From: Ignavibacteriota bacterium
GTDB taxonomy: Bacteria > Bacteroidota > Ignavibacteria > UBA10030
NCBI GenBank assembly: GCA_003170475.1
Contig: PMZI01000023.1
Coordinates: 342,457-406,456, forward strand
Direction: 5' to 3'
DNA length: 64,000 nucleotides
The notes below the pieces were generated by a model that ran no database searches, was not told the DNA's origin, and was given only the letters and a program-made list of their open reading frames with translations. Below are positions 26,101 through 33,433 of the stretch, in pieces; the stretch's first letter is position 1; every line of letters starts with the position of its first letter. The position numbers and the translations under genes were made by a program.

Positions 26101-28416
26101 CGCTGAATCCTTTGCCTTCTTCCCTGCCAGAAGATTCAATCGTGCAAGCTGATATCGTTGGGGTTTTTCGAGGACTCCGGACGCTCCCAGATTGAACTGA
26201 TTGACGATGTCAAACAAGCGCTCATCCCGCTGTCCTTCTGCGGTTTTGTCCAGCAGTGTTTTGCCGATTTCCAGATGGAAAGCAGATCGTCGATTCTCAG
26301 GAATCAGGGAATAAGCGGACTGACGAACGCGGTCGTGAGCGAATTTGTACGAGACGTCAGTATAATGAGTGGGAGGAACGACGGTCAACGTTGCCGTTTC
26401 GGAGTCCGGGTCGTGAACGAACTTATACGCATCACCGATCGGGAGCAACAGTCCTTCCTCGATCGCCGGCCAGAGATCGGTCGCTGTCCGTGCCTGGGTA
26501 TGCCCGTAGACGAGAGAGAGAGTAAACAAGTCGAAGGTATTGCCGATGCAGGAAGCAAGCTGGATCGCCTTTTGAGTCTGCGGGGGCAGGCGCTGTATTT
26601 TCTCTGCCATCAACGTAACAACGTTGTCCGTAATTCCTCTCTTCTGAATTTCTCCCAAATCCCAGTTCCATCCCCCCTCATCCGGGTCAAAGGAGAGGAG
26701 CGATTCGTGGTGAAGCGATTTCAGAAACTCGTTCACGAAGTATGGATTGCCACCCGTCTTTTGATGCACAAGCACCGCAAGGGGAGCGGCTTGCTCCGAT
26801 GAAACCTGGAGCGCATCGGCGATGAGCTGGCTCACCATGGTGGGATCGAACGGCCGTAGAGCCATTTCGTGGACGGGGGTTCCCGATTCGCGAATGGTGG
26901 AAAGAGTCTGGCGAAGGGGATGACCGGCCTCGATCTCGTTCTCACGATATGATCCAAGGAGAAGAAAGAACTTCAGGCCGTTGTCTGTCAGAAGGAGCTG
27001 GATCACCTTGAGCGATGCCGCATCGGCCCACTGCAAATCATCCAGGAAGAGAACGAACGGATGTTCACGACGCGCAAGTGCGGACACAAAGCTCAGGAAA
27101 ACATTGTTGAACCTGTTCTGTGACTCTGTCGCGGGAAGGTCCGGCAAAAAGGGTTGCTCCCCCACAACGAGTTCGAGTTCAGGAATGATCTTAATAAGGA
27201 CCTGGCCATTTTGTCCCAGCGCTTCGTGTAGAGTGGTCTTCCACTCGCCGAGTTCCTCGTCTGTCCGGGTCAACAATTGCCGGATGAACTCCTGAAACGC
27301 CTGTGCCAAAGAAGCGTACGGGATATTTCGTTTGAACTGATCGAACTTGCCTGTGATGAAGAATCCTCGTCGACCGGTAATCGGCTTATGAATTTCATGG
27401 ATGAGGGCAGATTTTCCGATGCCGGCGAGTCCGGAGACAAGCATCATCTCGGAGGACCCGTTGCTCACGCGCTCAAATGCATCGAGGAGTTGTGCGATCT
27501 CGCCCTCCCGTCCATATAAATGTTGAGGGATGCTGAATCGATCTGTGGCGTCATTCTCACCAGGGAAAAAATGTGAAATGCGTCCCGTGGACTGCCATTC
27601 GCGGAGACAACGATCGAGGTCAGCTTTCAGTCCCCGGGCGCTCCGGTACCGTTCTTCCGCAGTTTTTGCCAGGAGCTTCATGACAATCTCCGAGAGCGAT
27701 TGCGGAACCTCGAGATTCAGCTCGCTGGGAGGCGAGGGCATTTTTGCTATGTGGGCATGAATCAGTTCCATCGGCTCTGTCGATTGAAACGGGACCCAGC
27801 CAATCAGAAGTTCAAACAGTGTGACACCAAGCGAATAGAGGTCTGTCCGATAATCGAGGGAGCGGTTCATACGCCCGGTCTGTTCCGGCGAGATGTAAGG
27901 GAGCGAACCCTCCAATCCGTTCAGACTTCCGATGCTTGCGGTTTCACGTGGAAGAAGCGTCGCGATGCCAAAGTCCGTTACTTTCACTTGACCCGTGTCC
28001 GGGTTCATGATGATGTTGTTGGGATTGATGTCTTTGTGGATGATGTTACGCTCGTGGATCTCCGATAAGATTTCAGCAAGCTGACAAGCGATCTGAAGCA
28101 CTGTCAGGAAGTCAAGCCTCTTGGACTGAATGATGTGTTTCAGTGACGTGCCGCCGAAGTCCTCCAGAATAAGGGCATGTATATCGTGATAATGTTCGAT
28201 TCCGTGGACCTTCACCACGCCGATGAAATCGGCCCGTTGCATCGTTTCATGCTCATGGTGAAGGCGCACAGCGTCAAAGGGGCTGGCCTCGTCGGGCCGG
28301 ATGGCCTTAATCACCACAGGATGGTGGTCTTTGTTCCGCGTAGCCCGATAGACGACCGTTTTTCTCCCCCTGTGGAGTTCTTCAATGATCTCATATCCGG
28401 GAAGTTCGAACGGCAT
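23185..28416 (-). CDS. Giant Ser/Thr kinase - AAA ATPase - helical repeat - GAF - SpoIIE phosphatase
   Basis: A 1743-residue cytoplasmic signalling protein with a kinase at one end and a phosphatase at the other. Residues 1-275 are a Hanks-type kinase (Lys37, HKDINPNN at 127-134, DFG at 148-150). The HKDIN version is usual in the multidomain kinase/ATPase family. A linker leads to an AAA_16-type ATPase (GREGEIAQL, Walker A GLAGIGKS at 329-336, Walker B LFLDD at 456-460). About 700 residues of TPR-like helices follow, then a GAF domain (about 1325-1490) and a SpoIIE/PP2C phosphatase (about 1505-1742; GGDYFDFIPI, GDVSGKGLPASLLMANLQ, NAGHDNPF, YSDGIPEA, QSDDMTIVV). In known relatives a histidine kinase often ends the protein; here a phosphatase replaces it. 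It starts 2 bp after the Pyr4-like gene. Confidence 0.93.
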   Translation of the reverse strand: MPFELPGYEIIEELHRGRKTVVYRATRNKDHHPVVIKAIRPDEASPFDAVRLHHEHETMQRADFIGVVKVHGIEHYHDIHALILEDFGGTSLKHIIQSKRLDFLTVLQIACQLAEILSEIHERNIIHKDINPNNIIMNPDTGQVKVTDFGIATLLPRETASIGSLNGLEGSLPYISPEQTGRMNRSLDYRTDLYSLGVTLFELLIGWVPFQSTEPMELIHAHIAKMPSPPSELNLEVPQSLSEIVMKLLAKTAEERYRSARGLKADLDRCLREWQSTGRISHFFPGENDATDRFSIPQHLYGREGEIAQLLDAFERVSNGSSEMMLVSGLAGIGKSALIHEIHKPITGRRGFFITGKFDQFKRNIPYASLAQAFQEFIRQLLTRTDEELGEWKTTLHEALGQNGQVLIKIIPELELVVGEQPFLPDLPATESQNRFNNVFLSFVSALARREHPFVLFLDDLQWADAASLKVIQLLLTDNGLKFFLLLGSYRENEIEAGHPLRQTLSTIRESGTPVHEMALRPFDPTMVSQLIADALQVSSEQAAPLAVLVHQKTGGNPYFVNEFLKSLHHESLLSFDPDEGGWNWDLGEIQKRGITDNVVTLMAEKIQRLPPQTQKAIQLASCIGNTFDLFTLSLVYGHTQARTATDLWPAIEEGLLLPIGDAYKFVHDPDSETATLTVVPPTHYTDVSYKFAHDRVRQSAYSLIPENRRSAFHLEIGKTLLDKTAEGQRDERLFDIVNQFNLGASGVLEKPQRYQLARLNLLAGKKAKDSAAFEAALKYLTTGRTFLDDDWAADYELNLDLFRESGECEYLTGGFDASEELFDIIISRAATNLDKAKTYAAKVMLYTHIGKHDLAIDAGLTGLKLVGVNLALNPSKATVGIEILKSKWALRGKSIPDLARLPRMTEPEPTIAIDILTSLMTVAYSSSAELSATVMTKLLKTTLKYGIADASSYAFALYGLLVGAGLRSYKDAYEFGNLAITVSQQLNSHLYQGRSNFVMGAVIHHWRKHAKSNLEFLTNARSLSLESGDLQFVASVHTHLALVHMFIGTSLDRVFEKATEYLEYTTRIKFDDFAHEFISVRQMVMSLKGQTNRPGSFDTAEFHEEEYIPKLSAMKFVVAKMYYVLRKMQTMYLFGQFAEAERLAAGSQKQLYALMGQLSEAEFNFYQSLISSALCATASATERRTLIRTIKKNQRMMKRWAGHCPDNFSDRFSLVEAEMARLEGRHSEAMDLYEKAIAAARSNGFTQNEAVANELAAQFYISLGKRTIAAPYLREARRAYTTWGATAKVSMLQRLHADLLQDDTNQPKPRNISETTTLYTGGLDSNLDLISVLKASQALSGEIVLGKLLDRMMQIVVENAGAERGCFLMEKGKSLFIVAEREEKVKEAVTLQSLPVEQSDRLCLSLVQYVARTKEHVVLNDAATDPRFSSDAYVLKNRPKSILCLPILHQGKVSALLYLENNLIAGAFTQERIQVLQLLSSQIAISIENARLYEQEKAFVRMQEEVRLASQIQQNLLPKTAPDIPGYEIAGTNIPAQMVGGDYFDFIPISEGRWAICIGDVSGKGLPASLLMANLQATLRGQTLLDAPPGECLHRSNKLLYQSTSPEKFATLFYGILDTRNQSLTFANAGHDNPFVMNRGVQKSRLKAGGIPLGMMEEFSFEHDVVAIAPGDTIVMYSDGIPEAMNEQEDFFGEEQLASLLAKHHALTTAGLMEKIIEEVKTFTGTTPQSDDMTIVVVRRTS

Positions 28417-28418
28417 GG

Positions 28419-29093
28419 TCAGGCTCCTGTCGCCACTGCGTGTTCAACCTTCACCCGGTGATGGAAGATGATCAGGTAGACCACATCGATCACGGGGCAG
28501 ATGCCGGCGAGAGCAAGAAGAAAGTAATCGGAGGGATAATGAAGGAACATGAATACGGAAATGAGGCCCGAGCCGAGGGTGCGAAGCCACGACACTGCGT
28601 ACGACGACCAAACCAGTTTGTGATGGCGAAGAAGGAGGATCAAATAGAGAAATGAGATCAGGGCTTGTGCAATATATGCTGAGTGTGCCCCGATTACTGT
28701 GTCTAGTCCCTGTAGTTTGAAGAGATAATAAAGAACAGCCCAGGCCACGGCGAGTGATGCTACGATGGGCCGGAAGTACTTTTTGATCTCTGGAATCGAG
28801 ACCTGCTCAGACCCATATTTCAAAACACCGTAGAAGATATAAAGATCGAAAATAAACCAGAGCCGGTATCCCCAGAGGCACAGCAGGCCCATGTTCGTGA
28901 AGGGAGGGATAAAGCTCCAGACGAACTCCCAGCCGAAATTGCTCGCCGCCGCAAACACCGGCATGCCAATCATTTTGTGCCTGTGGATGTTGCGGGCATA
29001 GAGGTAGTACACGATCACCCAGAGATAGCAGCCGGTGGCGAAAAAGATCAGCTCCAGCGGAGTGTAGTCGACAAGATTGATGAAGTCGTTCAT
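28419..29093 (-). CDS. Pyr4/PaxB-like integral membrane terpene cyclase family protein
   Basis: A 224-residue protein with about seven membrane segments and no signal peptide. The layout matches the fungal Pyr4/PaxB/AtmB meroterpenoid cyclases from memory: SNFGWEFVWSF in helix 2 corresponds to Pyr4 NIAWEIVYSL (catalytic Glu; here Glu56). GAHSAYIAQALISFLYLILLLRH corresponds to the helix-5 region, and GICPVIDVVYLIIFHHR near the C terminus corresponds to the last helix with the second acid (here Asp203). That both acids and their spacing are kept is what makes the call. It sits between an MpaB-type oxygenase (18 bp) and the giant kinase (2 bp). The reaction in this organism is unknown, and no prenyltransferase or epoxidase is in the window. 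Confidence 0.68.
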   Translation of the reverse strand: MNDFINLVDYTPLELIFFATGCYLWVIVYYLYARNIHRHKMIGMPVFAAASNFGWEFVWSFIPPFTNMGLLCLWGYRLWFIFDLYIFYGVLKYGSEQVSIPEIKKYFRPIVASLAVAWAVLYYLFKLQGLDTVIGAHSAYIAQALISFLYLILLLRHHKLVWSSYAVSWLRTLGSGLISVFMFLHYPSDYFLLALAGICPVIDVVYLIIFHHRVKVEHAVATGA

Positions 29094-29111
29094 CGAATGG
29101 AATATCCTCTC

Positions 29112-30320
29112 TTACGAAACTGGCTTCGCTGTCGTATGTGAACTGTGACCAGGGTGTCCGGCATTTGCGATCATTCCCTTCAGGTCGGTGATACTCAGGG
29201 GGATCGTGAACGTGACCTCGCCACCGTAGGCTCTATCGATCATCTCTTGGAAGATCATCGCACCGATGCGCTCATGACGCTTGGTGCGAATGTGTTCAAT
29301 CGGACGCCAGAGGCGAATGAGAGCGAAAAGGAACCATTTGACCAATCCGTACCCGCGTCTCCGTCGGATGCGAATCAGTGAACACTGTTTCGGCCCCATG
29401 AGGTCAAGCATATATAATCGCGGGAGAGCGCCAAATCCGAAAAGACGAAGAAATCGGGGAACGAAGTGCTTCAACATCCTGAGGTTTGCCAATCCGAGAG
29501 CGACGCCATCGGGGTTCTTGTCAGCCATAACGTAGTGGCGACTTCGGTATGCTTCGTAGAAGGCTTTTGCGTCTTCGACGTCGTCAGGGATGAACTCGAA
29601 ACTGTCGGGTTTGTCGGACGGATGGATTCCCATCATTTGTGCGAAAACTCGCCAGAGGTACAGAAAATCCTCCTCTTCCTGCAGCGTGAGGCCCGCGTCG
29701 AGCTTTCTCATTCCTTCGATCACGAGATAGGAAAATCCCATGACGGTACCCAACATATCTTCCTGATTGACCGGGATGCCATACTGGGGCTCAAAGTCCG
29801 GACGGTATTGACGCGTGAGGTGTCGTATGCCCGCATGGAGAAGGCGCAGTTTCTGTGCTGTGATGACAGCCCGTCCGCCGTTTTGAAACCCATGAAATGT
29901 GGAGACATTGACAACCGTCTGAAGCGTGGCAAGCAGTCGTTTGTAAGGATGAGTTCTGAGGTTGCCGGAAAGGTTGAGGATGATCGAGAGATTGGGGGCA
30001 GCGTATCCTTCAGGGAGGCTCTTTGTGAGTAGGACGAGCGCTGCGGTGAATGCGTTTTCCTGAAACACCTTTTCTCCGCGGCTAATGCGTTGGAGGTCAA
30101 CACCCGGAGGCAGGTTGTTCGTTGCCGTGAAGAATTCGCTCAGATCCGGAAAGTTCTTCGAAGGAGGAATTTCATTGTTCGAGTCCATCTCGGCGAATAT
30201 TTTCCGTATGTTCGTCATTTCGTTATCCCGGATGATTCGAGTGAGAAAATCATCTGCGAGAGCATCGCCTTGCTTGCTCATGGAATCGAGAAAGGCGTCA
30301 GTCCATCGGTGTGAGGCCAT
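29112..30320 (-). CDS. MpaB/latex-clearing-type oxygenase (DUF2236)
   Basis: A 402-residue helical protein of the DUF2236 family, which includes the rubber oxygenase Lcp and the fungal farnesyl-chain-cleaving enzyme MpaB. The signature is LRLLHAGIRHL (158-168, with His162 and His167), YGIPVNQEDMLGTVMGFSYLVIEG (180-203), and a long C-terminal helical segment. One of these histidines probably binds b-type heme, by analogy with Lcp. There is no signal peptide; the hydrophobic, arginine-rich stretch near 320-345 (LIRIRRRRGYGLVKWFLFAL) may associate with the membrane. First gene of the operon with the Pyr4-like protein and the giant kinase. Inferred role: oxidative cleavage of an isoprenoid chain; substrate unknown. 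Confidence 0.82.
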   Translation of the reverse strand: MASHRWTDAFLDSMSKQGDALADDFLTRIIRDNEMTNIRKIFAEMDSNNEIPPSKNFPDLSEFFTATNNLPPGVDLQRISRGEKVFQENAFTAALVLLTKSLPEGYAAPNLSIILNLSGNLRTHPYKRLLATLQTVVNVSTFHGFQNGGRAVITAQKLRLLHAGIRHLTRQYRPDFEPQYGIPVNQEDMLGTVMGFSYLVIEGMRKLDAGLTLQEEEDFLYLWRVFAQMMGIHPSDKPDSFEFIPDDVEDAKAFYEAYRSRHYVMADKNPDGVALGLANLRMLKHFVPRFLRLFGFGALPRLYMLDLMGPKQCSLIRIRRRRGYGLVKWFLFALIRLWRPIEHIRTKRHERIGAMIFQEMIDRAYGGEVTFTIPLSITDLKGMIANAGHPGHSSHTTAKPVS

Positions 30321-30586
30321 TGGTCCGCCAGAAAATCAGTGGGTGTAAGTTGTTTCGCTATAACAAGGAAAACTGCGAATAAGTTGCGGGGGTGAGGCTA
30401 GGAAAAGGCCTGTAAATAAGGGCGAAGCGCGGTGATGGGGTTGCGGGATGAGGAAAATCCCTAGTGCGTTGTCGACGAGAAATCGACCTCCTTGGTGAAC
30501 GAAACCTGTCCCAAAGGGGTCCTCCGAAGGAGTCCCTTCCCAGGTGGATCACTTCGTGGCGGACCTTCGGAAAGGATTTGGCTGAC

Positions 30587-30619
30587 AGCTCAGCCATCTG
30601 ATTTGTCAGATGGCGAGCT
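30587..30619. other. Long hairpin overlapping a stop codon
   Basis: The stretch agctc-a-gccatctga-tttg-tcagatggc-gagct forms a 14-bp stem with one bulged A and a four-base loop. It begins at the stop codon of the small membrane protein gene (30618-30620) and runs downstream of it on the minus strand. No T tract follows, so it is either a weak terminator or a 3' mRNA-stabilising structure. Imperfect palindromic GGACC/TCCGAAGGA segments lie in the adjoining 30500-30580. Confidence 0.55.
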
Positions 30620-31055
30620 ACTCCGAGTCGGGTCCCTCCGATTGGATGACCTTCTGCAGAATCTCTCCGAACCATGCACCGGCGAGTGAGAGTCCGGCTA
30701 CAACGGCCAGCGCAATGACCAATCCAAGAATGGACTGAACCGTGAACTGCATGGCCGCGTTGAATTTGAAATGCAGAGCGACAAGGGACAAGATCACGAG
30801 GCCAACGGCCGCCGCCGCCGGCTCTTTTATCGTCACGCCTTTCGAGATATATCCGGCGACCGCTGAAATGACGATCATTCCAGCGAAGGACCACACGCCG
30901 ATGAAAACCGCAGAGGCCTTCGTAACAGCCGTGCCGCTCAGCATTCCGCCGGGCACAAGTGTGAGAGGTAAGAAATAGAACACGATATACATCAGGAGCG
31001 ATATCCCAACCCACTTCCACTGAAACTGTTTGGGTGTTGTTGATAATTCAGACAT
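30618..31055 (-). CDS. Small four-helix inner-membrane protein of unknown function
   Basis: No family is recognised. The 145-residue protein has four hydrophobic helices: WVGISLLMYIVFYFLPLTLV, ASAVFIGVWSFAGMIVISAV, AAAAVGLVILSLVALHF and SILGLVIALAVVAGLSLAGA. The N terminus (MSELSTTPKQFQWK) and the acidic C terminus are both soluble, and there is no cleavable signal. A GAGG stretch lies close to the ATG. It lies 50 bp after the acylase gene on the same strand and might be read through from it. A long open frame in another phase (30358-31020) covers the same DNA; it is basic, low in hydrophobic order and lacks any family features, so this frame is preferred. Confidence 0.75.
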   Translation of the reverse strand: MSELSTTPKQFQWKWVGISLLMYIVFYFLPLTLVPGGMLSGTAVTKASAVFIGVWSFAGMIVISAVAGYISKGVTIKEPAAAAVGLVILSLVALHFKFNAAMQFTVQSILGLVIALAVVAGLSLAGAWFGEILQKVIQSEGPDSE

Positions 31056-31105
31056 GAGGAGACCTCGTCGAAGGTTGGATAGTGATCATGTGTGACATCA
31101 CCACC

Positions 31106-33298
31106 CTATGGAGTCATTTCTCCCGGGTGATATTTCTTTTCCATGTGTTTCAGCACATCTTCTTTGTAGAAGAGGACATCCTTGAATTGTCCCTTCGTGT
31201 ACATCAGTGCCTGATCAGCAAAGTGTTTCGACGATGGGTCGCCGCTCTCTCCGCCAGTCAAGAGTGATTTAGCCCTTACCTTTTTGCCGAACTCGACTGC
31301 ACAGATAAAGCTCGCTCCGCCGAATCCATACCTCTTACTTGTTCCGGGAAAGGGTTGGCTGCTATAAGCTGCCAACATTCCCCATTGTGATGAAGTGAAC
31401 CCTACAGGCAAGCTGGGCTGGTTGTCGTCAAATCGTTCAACGACGTCATCCGTCAGACGTTGGTATCGGTTGATCTCTCCCCACGGCATCTTCCATGTTC
31501 CAAATCTCTTTTCCAGCTCTCGCGTTGCATTCAGTAATGGCATGGTCAGCTCCTGAATGGATGCTTCCGCTGCAAATTTCTTTGTCTTTTCTACCTGATC
31601 TGCATCTCTACCATCGACGCGAATTCTCTGAATTGCTGGCGTCAGCTGCCTCCCCCAGTCAACCGCCAGAGTCGTAGCGATGGATTTTTCACCGGATCGA
31701 AAATCCCATTGCTTCAGGACGGCGACGACTTCATTCAGCTGCGCAAAAAGTGAATCGCTCGGTTTCACATTCTGTTCGAATGCTCTGACCAAGGCTGGCA
31801 CGAGCACTTCAAAGGCTGTCAGTGTGGGATCGTACCCTGCAGAAATGATTCTGTCGAGGGTGAATGCGTTTTCCCTGCTCAACACCCGAACCGCATTGAT
31901 GGCGCGAAAATTCTCTCCATCCGGCGCCATGTAGACAGGGAAGTTCTCCTTCTTCGGACTGCTGGCCCCCGACACAGTAAAGGGAGTTGAATTGCAGTTC
32001 TGTATCCACCCGCTGGAAGGATTATACACGTGGATGATTTCGTCCAGCGTATGCAGCCCCATCCATTCTGTTGCCGGAATCGATCCATCAACGGGTTTCG
32101 ACCAGTCATAGGACCGGTCTCGCCGTGGCATAAAATCACCTTGCCAATAAGCGATATTTCCTTTGTCATCTGCGAAAACGGTGTTATTGGAGGTGTTGGA
32201 GCGCAGTTCCATGGTCTTCCTGAATGAGGCAAATCCCATGCTCTTGGTTCGCTCCCAGCATTGGATCAGGCTGGTCAGCGAGCGATTGTACGATCGCACG
32301 CTGAGCCATTCACCGTTTCGTTTCGCCATGATCGGACCGTGATGCGTGAAGTACGACGTAACGGTTTTTGTCCGCAGAGTGTCTCCTGTCTTGTAGCGAA
32401 GGACGATGGTTCGTTCGCTTACTGGTCTTTCCGATTTGTCATACTCGTAGAAGATGTGCCCGTCCTTCTTTGTGATTTTTTCAATATACATGTCCGATAC
32501 GTCAACAGCGCTTGATGTATGCATCCATCCACAATGCTGGTTGAACCCTTGGTAAACAAAGAACTGCCCCCACGTAACGGCTCCGTAAGCGTTCAGCCCC
32601 TCTTCACTTACCGTGTGCACCTCGGGGCGGAAATAGAAGGTCACGTGCGGATTAATATAGAGGATGGCGTGTCCGGAAAGGGTTTTCGAAGGAGCGACAG
32701 CAAATCCGTTTGAGCCGGTTAATCGTTCCTCCTGTTCCGTCGATAATTCGCTCATAGGTTCGCTTCCGTCCAGATACAGGGCTCTGACATCTCTCGCAGT
32801 CACATCGCCGGTGCTGATCGCCCCTATGCTTCCGTCTGTCCACATCAATGGAAACCATGGTTCGAAGTGATGCAGCAGCGCCGGCTTGACGGACGGGTGG
32901 GTGAAAAGATAGTAATTGATGCCGTCGGCGTATGCTTTCATCAATTTCTGAAGCCGCGTCGGGCTTTTCTTGAAGTCAGCCACCGCTTCTGCGGAGTCGA
33001 TGATCAACCGGATATAGAGGTCAGAAGCCAATGCCGCTTCGCCATTCACTTCGGCCGTTCTCCCCAGTTTTTCGATATAGTTCATTTCCACGCGTTTGAA
33101 ATCATCTTCGCACTGGGCATAGAGCAAACCAAACACCGCGTCCGCGTCTGATTTGCCGTAGATGTGTGGAACGCCCCAGGTGTCGCGAATGATTGTCACC
33201 CGGCTTGCTTGATGTTGCCAGCGCGCGATTTCCTCCTTGGAAAAATCTTGTCCAAAGAGAGCGAGAGGGATCAGGAGAAAGAAGGTAAATTTTTTCAT
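31106..33298 (-). CDS. Penicillin/AHL acylase-type Ntn hydrolase (S45)
   Basis: A 730-residue exported precursor. After a signal peptide (MKKFTFFLLIPLALFGQ) comes the alpha chain (VTIIRDTWGVPHIYGKSDADAVFGLLYAQCEDDF), then TGSNGFAVAPSKT near 194-206, where Ser196 is the expected autocatalytic cleavage point and N-terminal nucleophile. The downstream beta chain has GHAILYINPHV and YQGFNQHCGWMHT. The mature enzyme would be a periplasmic heterodimer hydrolysing an amide: N-acyl-homoserine lactone, penicillin-like or other N-acyl compounds. Length fits the family. It lies 135 bp behind the C45 peptidase gene, another Ntn hydrolase. Confidence 0.92.
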   Translation of the reverse strand: MKKFTFFLLIPLALFGQDFSKEEIARWQHQASRVTIIRDTWGVPHIYGKSDADAVFGLLYAQCEDDFKRVEMNYIEKLGRTAEVNGEAALASDLYIRLIIDSAEAVADFKKSPTRLQKLMKAYADGINYYLFTHPSVKPALLHHFEPWFPLMWTDGSIGAISTGDVTARDVRALYLDGSEPMSELSTEQEERLTGSNGFAVAPSKTLSGHAILYINPHVTFYFRPEVHTVSEEGLNAYGAVTWGQFFVYQGFNQHCGWMHTSSAVDVSDMYIEKITKKDGHIFYEYDKSERPVSERTIVLRYKTGDTLRTKTVTSYFTHHGPIMAKRNGEWLSVRSYNRSLTSLIQCWERTKSMGFASFRKTMELRSNTSNNTVFADDKGNIAYWQGDFMPRRDRSYDWSKPVDGSIPATEWMGLHTLDEIIHVYNPSSGWIQNCNSTPFTVSGASSPKKENFPVYMAPDGENFRAINAVRVLSRENAFTLDRIISAGYDPTLTAFEVLVPALVRAFEQNVKPSDSLFAQLNEVVAVLKQWDFRSGEKSIATTLAVDWGRQLTPAIQRIRVDGRDADQVEKTKKFAAEASIQELTMPLLNATRELEKRFGTWKMPWGEINRYQRLTDDVVERFDDNQPSLPVGFTSSQWGMLAAYSSQPFPGTSKRYGFGGASFICAVEFGKKVRAKSLLTGGESGDPSSKHFADQALMYTKGQFKDVLFYKEDVLKHMEKKYHPGEMTP

Positions 33299-33433
33299 GT
33301 GCGGGTTCTTCTATTATCGTTGGCGTTCAGTCTACAAGAGACCCCCTCAAACAAAACGTCGAGGTATCAGTGGGGCTTTCATTTGACTCCCGGAACGGAT
33401 CAGAACATTGATGCGGATGCAAAAACAATGTAC

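Noticed and set aside
30358-31020. 220-codon minus-strand frame over the small membrane protein
   Set aside because: Other phase of the same DNA; the 145-codon frame has four orderly membrane helices, and the longer frame has none.
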